In this document: positions 5,246-8,592 of the stretch, piece after piece
Numbering within the stretch: the stretch's first letter is position 1
Layout of the letters: each line of letters begins with the position of its first letter
Assembly (NCBI GenBank): GCA_016206365.1
Contig: JACQRR010000032.1
Coordinates: 1 to 8,592 of the forward strand
Direction of reading: 5' to 3'
Source: Candidatus Roizmanbacteria bacterium
GTDB taxonomy: Bacteria; Patescibacteriota; Microgenomatia; UBA1406; GWC2-37-13
Length of the DNA stretch: 8,592 nucleotides
Position numbers and translations under genes: made by a program
The notes under the pieces: model-generated
The model's input: only the letters and a program-made list of their open reading frames with translations
Database searches by the model: none
Told to the model about the DNA's origin: nothing

Positions 5246-6004
5246 ATGGTCTGTCCAAACTGCAGTGAAAAAATGAACCTGGATGTGATGGATGGCCAAA
5301 CTATTCTTCACTGCCCAAACTGTGGAGGGACTTTTTTCGAGGAAAACGGTATCAATCGCATCTCTTTTGCAACAGCCCAGAGACTAGCTGACGAAAAAAA
5401 AGTTTATGAAATTTCAACCAGTGATAAACTTTGTCCAAAGGATCAAACTATCCTCGCTCCTATCCGCTCAGAAGAAAGCGTACCTCCAGATGTGACTCTT
5501 TTTGGCTGTAGCACCTGCCATGGTTTATTCGCATATCCAAATGATCTTGTGATTTTCAAAAAAGCTCAAGCGGTGAAGATCGACTACTTCAAAATCTGGA
5601 GCATCCCTCTGCCATCGATAAAATCTATAGCAGTATTGAGTGTCTTTCTCTTTGTCTCCCTAGTTAGTTTAATAACCTATTTATACTGGCAAAAACAGAA
5701 TATATCCAGTTATATTCAAGCCCAAGATCTGATTAAGAATCTTTACCTAACAACTTCAAACCGGTATCTTTTCATCTCATTTAAAACTCTAATTCCTTTA
5801 AGATCACGCATTATCTTTACTGTCACTTCGACTAATGAAACAGTTAATAAGGTAGTGAGTGGAGAGCTGACAACTTTTCATCAACTTACAACCGCCGATG
5901 TAAATATCGAGGATGAGATTTATTATCAAATTGTTTTGAGAGATGAGAAAGGAAGGGAAACGAGGACCGAGATGAAGAGAATAGATTTTACAAAATCCCA
6001 ATGA
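5246..6004 (+). CDS. Membrane protein with N-terminal zinc ribbons
   Basis: The protein has 252 aa. Residues 3-26 form a zinc ribbon (CPNC at 3-6, CPNC-GG at 23-28) of the short TFIIB-like type. A second, degenerate one spans 63-92 (CPKD, then C88-x2-C91-HG), with Asp in place of one Cys. One TM helix (about 126-148) follows, then a polar, beta-rich C-terminal domain of about 100 residues with an Ig-like or beta-sandwich look (RSRIIFTVTSTNE, EIYYQIVLRDEKGRE). By topology the ribbons should be cytoplasmic and the C-terminal domain outside. A sensing or anchoring role is possible but not shown. The final codons and the TGA are part of a CCAAATCCCAA-type repeat (5993-6092), so the C-terminus (TKSQ) may be recent. 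The gene is convergent with the GalT-like gene. Confidence 0.75.
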   Translation: MVCPNCSEKMNLDVMDGQTILHCPNCGGTFFEENGINRISFATAQRLADEKKVYEISTSDKLCPKDQTILAPIRSEESVPPDVTLFGCSTCHGLFAYPNDLVIFKKAQAVKIDYFKIWSIPLPSIKSIAVLSVFLFVSLVSLITYLYWQKQNISSYIQAQDLIKNLYLTTSNRYLFISFKTLIPLRSRIIFTVTSTNETVNKVVSGELTTFHQLTTADVNIEDEIYYQIVLRDEKGRETRTEMKRIDFTKSQ

Positions 6005-6092
6005 CCAAATCCCAAGATCCAAATAAATCCAAAACCTCAAATCCCAAATTGTAAGTGTATCATTGTATTAATACATTGAGTCATTGGGATTT
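5993..6092. repeat. Simple CCAAATCCCAA-type repeat tract with 13-bp inverted ends
   Basis: The arms AAATCCCAATGAC (5993-6005) and GTCATTGGGATTT (6080-6092) are perfect inverted repeats. Between them are degenerate direct units (CCAAATCCCAAGAT, CCAAATAAAT, CCAAAACCT, CAAATCCCAAATTG) and a 12-bp palindrome TGTATTAATACA (6064-6075). The left arm contains the stop codon of the zinc-ribbon gene. It lies between two convergent genes and could form a bidirectional hairpin. There is no good T-tract, so terminator function is uncertain. Confidence 0.7.
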
Positions 6093-6101
6093 GGAATTTT
6101 C

Positions 6102-6983
6102 TCAATATTTCTTCAGTTTCTTCAACACTCCAATCATCTTCCTCTCAACCCCCTTAAGCTCTAAAGCTGCTTCCAGGGGATCAACAATATTGACGTATAA
6201 ACCTGTCCCCAATTCAAAACCAGCACGATGCACAAAGCGTGGAATGATCCGCACGTACCAATTCTCTTTATGATAGAAGTAATAGTTGTAGCCAAAAAGG
6301 AGATTTGAAATGATATGTTGTTGATAAATATGAAACAGCCTTTTGAGCATTCTTCCCATAAGATCGGCTAGCTCATTTATTTCTCCATCAGTAATATCTC
6401 CAAATAAAACGTCTTCTTTTCTTGGCGCAATCCATACCTCGTAAGGCCACTGGGAAAAATCTGGGCAATACACGTGAAATAATCTGTGTTCTTCAACTAG
6501 GTTATTTAAAGGTTCCCGAACCAGCGTATCGAGATTTATTTGGCTGGGTATAACCACAAGCTGTGAATGCGGATGGGCCAGCGACCCACCAGCATGCTCT
6601 CCATGGTTACAGAAAATCAAGACTTGTCCCCTTTTTCTGTAGAGGTTGTATCTCTGACGATAGGCAGTAAGGATGAGGATGATATGATCAAGAGGCAAGC
6701 TTTCGATATCTTTTTCGTGATCTGGAGAGTGAATGATTACTTCATGGATATCGGTTATGGTGTATTTGTTTGGAACCACCCGTACTTTCCACCCCGTTCC
6801 ATTTGCCTCTCCGCCACCCAAGCGAAACACTTCTGGCGGGGTTTCTTTCTCGTGACCTGCACAAAAAGGGCAGGTATTTTTCTTGCCCTTATGAGTTTTT
6901 GAATGTTCTTCGGGTCTTCCTAAACGCTGGGGTGAGATGACAACCCAACGCCGAGTTGAAATGTCAGGAACGTATTTGGACAT
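6102..6983 (-). CDS. galT: Galactose-1-phosphate uridylyltransferase-like (HIT superfamily) protein
   Basis: The protein has 293 aa, shorter than classical GalT (about 350). The N-terminal RRWVVISPQR and the zinc-ligand pair CPFC (38-41) are typical of GalT. The active-site region runs FCNHGEHAGGSLAHPHSQ (124-141), with His139 of HPHxQ as the predicted nucleotidyl-accepting residue. A second HIT-like half follows (NYYFYHKENWYVRIIPRF, about 233-250). The family transfers UMP (or another NMP) between sugar 1-phosphates via a uridylylated His, as in the Leloir pathway. The HPHSQ form and short length leave room for a related sugar-1-phosphate nucleotidyltransferase or phosphorylase, so substrate specificity is open. 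It is convergent with the zinc-ribbon gene and divergent from pth across a 128-bp AT-rich spacer. I found no Shine-Dalgarno and no clear promoter for it. Confidence 0.85.
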   Translation of the reverse strand: MSKYVPDISTRRWVVISPQRLGRPEEHSKTHKGKKNTCPFCAGHEKETPPEVFRLGGGEANGTGWKVRVVPNKYTITDIHEVIIHSPDHEKDIESLPLDHIILILTAYRQRYNLYRKRGQVLIFCNHGEHAGGSLAHPHSQLVVIPSQINLDTLVREPLNNLVEEHRLFHVYCPDFSQWPYEVWIAPRKEDVLFGDITDGEINELADLMGRMLKRLFHIYQQHIISNLLFGYNYYFYHKENWYVRIIPRFVHRAGFELGTGLYVNIVDPLEAALELKGVERKMIGVLKKLKKY

Positions 6984-7026
6984 TTAAAGAAACTTATTGA
7001 AATTAATAGATATAAATAGAAATTTA

Positions 7027-7055
7027 TTGTTATATATTTAATCGCCGTCTATAAT
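7027..7055 (+). promoter_or_regulatory. Candidate promoter of the pth operon
   Basis: TTGTTA (7027-7032), a 17-bp spacer and TATAAT (7050-7055) predict a start near 7062 and a leader of about 50 nt. A second option is TTCAAC (7071-7076), 17 bp, TATAAA (7094-7099), giving a leader of a few bases. The leader region repeats the motif TTTCAAC/TTTCTA several times (7070-7104). Confidence 0.4.
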
Positions 7056-7111
7056 TATTAAACAATCAATTTCAACAAATTTCAACTAATTTCTATAAAT
7101 TTCTTGAGTCT

Positions 7112-7639
7112 ATGCATCTTATAGTCGGTCTTGGAAATCCGGGCGAAAAGTATAAAAATAATAGACATAATGTGGGATTTATGTTTGTTGACTATATGGC
7201 TAAATTGTTAAATGGCTCTATTGCTAAAAAACAATTCAACAATATAACAATTCAACAATATAACAATTTAATTTTAGCCAAACCCCTCACCTTCATGAAT
7301 CATTCTGGACAAGCGGTAACAAAAATATTAACCGATTACCGAGTACCGATTACCGATTTACTGGTTGTCCATGATGATCTCGATATACCAATCGGCAAAT
7401 TCAAAATCCAGAAAGGCGTTGGACCAAGACTCCACAACGGCATAGAATCCATTGAAAAATCTCTTGGGACAAAAGACTTTTGGAGACTTAGAATCGGAGT
7501 GGATAACCGAAATCCGGATAATTGGGTTGACGGCGAAACTTACGTTCTCAATGATTTTTTATTAGATGAGAAAAAACTATTGCTCAAACAAGTTTTTCCA
7601 AAGATTCTCAAAAGGCTGAAATTTGATCTTAAAATATAA
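7112..7639 (+). CDS. pth: Peptidyl-tRNA hydrolase
   Basis: The protein has 175 aa and hydrolyses the ester bond of peptidyl-tRNA released from stalled ribosomes; it is cytoplasmic. The family landmarks are present: LIVGLGNPGEKY (Asn9), RHNVGFMFVD with catalytic His19, KPLTFMNHSG (Met62, Asn63), HDDLDIPIGKFK (Asp88) and LHNGIESI (His108, Asn109), then FWRLRIGV. The usual GGxGGHNG loop reads GVGPRLHNG here, so the Gly-Gly before His is replaced by Arg-Leu. Residues 40-53 (KQFNNITIQQYNNL) are encoded by a 16-bp tandem repeat, and TDYRVPITD (74-82) by a repeated ACCGATTACCGA. Both lie at surface-variable positions. The next gene begins one base after the stop. Confidence 0.93.
   Translation: MHLIVGLGNPGEKYKNNRHNVGFMFVDYMAKLLNGSIAKKQFNNITIQQYNNLILAKPLTFMNHSGQAVTKILTDYRVPITDLLVVHDDLDIPIGKFKIQKGVGPRLHNGIESIEKSLGTKDFWRLRIGVDNRNPDNWVDGETYVLNDFLLDEKKLLLKQVFPKILKRLKFDLKI
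7231..7268 (+). repeat. 16-bp tandem repeat inside pth
   Basis: ACAATTCAACAATATA occurs twice back to back (7231-7246, 7247-7262), followed by a partial third unit (ACAATT). Because 16 is not a multiple of three, the two units are read in different frames (QFNNIT, then IQQYNN) without creating a stop. Confidence 0.85.
7331..7358 (+). repeat. ACCGATTACCGA repeat inside pth
   Basis: The 12-bp unit occurs at 7331-7342 and 7345-7356 with a 2-bp spacer and is itself built from ACCGATT units. It encodes part of the loop before the LLVVHDDLD strand of Pth. Confidence 0.75.
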
Positions 7640-7640
7640 C

Positions 7641-8339
7641 ATGGAAGAAGAGTTAAGCAAGAAAATTTTAACAATCGGTAAAGAGAGAGTAGAAAAGTGG
7701 GTACATCCCTTAGATAGAAAAGCCGTCCAGGACTTTTTAAGATTTTTTTTGGATCCAGAATTATTAATGGGTTTACTTGCATCTCCGAGGCCTAAGCTTT
7801 CAGCAACGCCTACCTTAGAAGAAATATGGTACGCGCTCAACTTTATAAATAGACGGAATGGCTTGGACGCTGAGGTTATAGCTGCAATAACGCTTTACGA
7901 GGATGCGTTTGGCATATATGATCCTGAAAGACACGAAAAGATTCCTACCATCGGAGGTGTTTTAACTCACAATTTTAGAATGAGCGAAACAATTGGCGAG
8001 CTTAGAACAGATGAAAAGGTCAGCTCACTGGCTGTTAGATTGGCCAATGAACTTCAAGAACTCCTCTATTCTCCACTAGCAAATCAACCTCTGAAAGAAG
8101 CATTTTCTCTAGATCAATTAGACTTAACATCAAGATTTAGTGCTCTGCACAAAATTTGGCTACGAAGCGCTGACTTAATGTTCATCGAGTCTCCTGAAGG
8201 TAAGCAGTACTACCGCCCTATGAGCGATCCTAAATTTCGAGAAGGTATAATCAAACTAGCCTTACTTCGCACTTCACCAGAATTTAATTTTTTATTTGGT
8301 CATTATTCTGCTCTTGGCATTTTAAACTCTTCTACTTAA
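7641..8339 (+). CDS. Helical soluble protein of unknown function, coupled to pth
   Basis: This 232-aa protein starts at the ATG one base after the pth stop (TAA-C-ATG), which suggests translational coupling; an in-frame TTG at 7623 would overlap pth and is less likely. It is predicted mostly alpha-helical, without signal peptide, TM segment or cysteine. Visible stretches are KVWVH-like EKWVHPLDRKAVQDF (19-33), LEEIWYALNFINRRNGLD (64-81), TLYEDAFGIYDPERHEKIP (90-108) and KIWLRSADLMFIESPEGK (about 177-194). I recognise no family. The operon with pth says only that it is co-expressed with a housekeeping gene. A GC-rich perfect palindrome lies 30 bp after its stop. Confidence 0.7.
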   Translation: MEEELSKKILTIGKERVEKWVHPLDRKAVQDFLRFFLDPELLMGLLASPRPKLSATPTLEEIWYALNFINRRNGLDAEVIAAITLYEDAFGIYDPERHEKIPTIGGVLTHNFRMSETIGELRTDEKVSSLAVRLANELQELLYSPLANQPLKEAFSLDQLDLTSRFSALHKIWLRSADLMFIESPEGKQYYRPMSDPKFREGIIKLALLRTSPEFNFLFGHYSALGILNSST

Positions 8340-8369
8340 ACGATAATATTAAACAATAATTGGTTCATC

Positions 8370-8389
8370 TTTGAGACGGCCGTCTCAAA
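8370..8389. repeat. 20-bp perfect palindrome (TTTGAGACGG half-site)
   Basis: TTTGAGACGG and its exact reverse complement are fused without a spacer; outer bases GGT (8362-8364) and ACC (8395-8397) also pair. It stands out as GC-rich within an AT-rich spacer. It has no T-tract on either strand, so it is not a standard terminator. Its core ACGGCCGT has the ACG-NN-CGT form of the two palindromes around the other Cas2-like gene, and it lies 50 bp past the stop of the second Cas2-like gene. Confidence 0.8.
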
Positions 8390-8439
8390 AACGTACCTTA
8401 TAGATCTACTTTAGAATATACCATAATACTCTAATAATT

Positions 8440-8592
8440 TTAGATTAAACCGAAGAATCTTTTTGCTTCATCTTCATCCTCAATCTTTTCTGCAACTACA
8501 TATTTCATATATTTAGCTGCCTCAACAATCTTTTTAATCTGCTCTACTTCTTTTGCGCATTCATAAGGAAATAGATAAACGCTCTGTTGATA
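8440..8592 (-). CDS. Second Cas2-like/PaaX-type protein, C-terminal 50 residues only
   Basis: The frame is open from base 8592 to a TAA at 8442-8440, giving 50 residues that begin YQQSVYLFPYEC and include AAKYMKYVVAEKIEDEDE. Aligned without gaps to the C-terminus of the Cas2-like protein at 3497-2910, 36 of 50 residues are identical, and both end 1-3 residues after a Phe-containing tail. The start and the N-terminal winged-helix part lie beyond the window. It is a paralogue within about 5 kb on the same strand. This suggests either a spreading gene unit or an ancient duplication; the substitutions are spread evenly, so it is not a recent copy. Confidence 0.8.
   Translation of the reverse strand, partial: YQQSVYLFPYECAKEVEQIKKIVEAAKYMKYVVAEKIEDEDEAKRFFGLI

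Noticed and set aside
6567..6902. Plus-strand 111-codon frame
   Set aside because: It is antisense to the GalT-like gene across its conserved CPFC and HPHSQ regions.
7231..7268. Short CRISPR-like array
   Set aside because: The 16-bp units are contiguous with no spacers and are in-frame within pth.
7540..7840. Two minus-strand frames (7540-7782 and 7577-7840)
   Set aside because: They are antisense to the end of pth and the start of the coupled downstream gene, overlap each other, and have no promoter or family features.
8370..8389. Intrinsic terminator after the 7641-8339 gene
   Set aside because: The stem is strong but no run of T follows on either strand.

Overview
The window reads as a fragment of an AT-rich, gene-dense bacterial chromosome, most likely from the Candidate Phyla Radiation (Patescibacteria), possibly Microgenomates. 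This placement is inference. It rests on the absence of Shine-Dalgarno sequences, several promoters whose -10 box lies only 6-7 nt before the ATG, many small single-TM Cys-rich or Thr/Pro-rich surface proteins, stand-alone Cas2-like/PaaX-like proteins, a short divergent Pth, and simple-sequence repeats spreading in and between genes. TGA is used as a stop, so the UGA=Gly code of Gracilibacteria/Absconditabacteria does not apply.

Left part (1-2520, minus strand): a cell-surface locus. A membrane-anchored M64-like zinc metallopeptidase (2520-1477) is followed 26 nt later by a membrane-anchored protein ending in a CGNG...C disulfide motif (1450-872). Two small tandem paralogues come next, each with one TM segment, a Ser/Thr/Pro-rich linker and six-Cys modules (677-372, and 359 to beyond the window edge). 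A complete 143-bp MITE-like element sits between the two pairs. It has 14-bp perfect terminal inverted repeats and a perfect 8-bp target duplication that overlaps a stop codon.

Middle part (2521-3540): a small excisionase/MerR-type HTH protein (2630-2848) diverges from the peptidase gene, and both promoter regions carry the same 13-bp sequence in inverted orientation. Next, on the minus strand, is a winged-helix plus Cas2-like protein (3497-2910). It is bracketed by two copies of a 32-bp near-palindrome, one lying on its own promoter and one 5 nt past its stop codon. The 3' end of a paralogue enters at the right edge (8592-8440) and is followed by a different GC-rich perfect palindrome with a related ACG-NN-CGT core.

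Right part (3570-8339): a coupled pair made of a membrane HEVAH metalloprotease-like protein (5008-4316) and an unknown soluble protein (4319-3570), with a doubtful small ORF upstream (5135-4929). A divergent membrane protein with N-terminal zinc ribbons follows (5246-6004), convergent with a GalT-like nucleotidyltransferase (6983-6102). Divergent from that is an operon of peptidyl-tRNA hydrolase (7112-7639) and an unknown protein (7641-8339).

The most notable signals are the Cas2-like gene/palindrome units, the intact MITE with target duplication, the recurring leaderless promoter architecture (35 box, 17 bp, 10 box, 6-7 nt, ATG), and repeat tracts absorbed into the coding sequence of pth and the 3' end of the zinc-ribbon gene.
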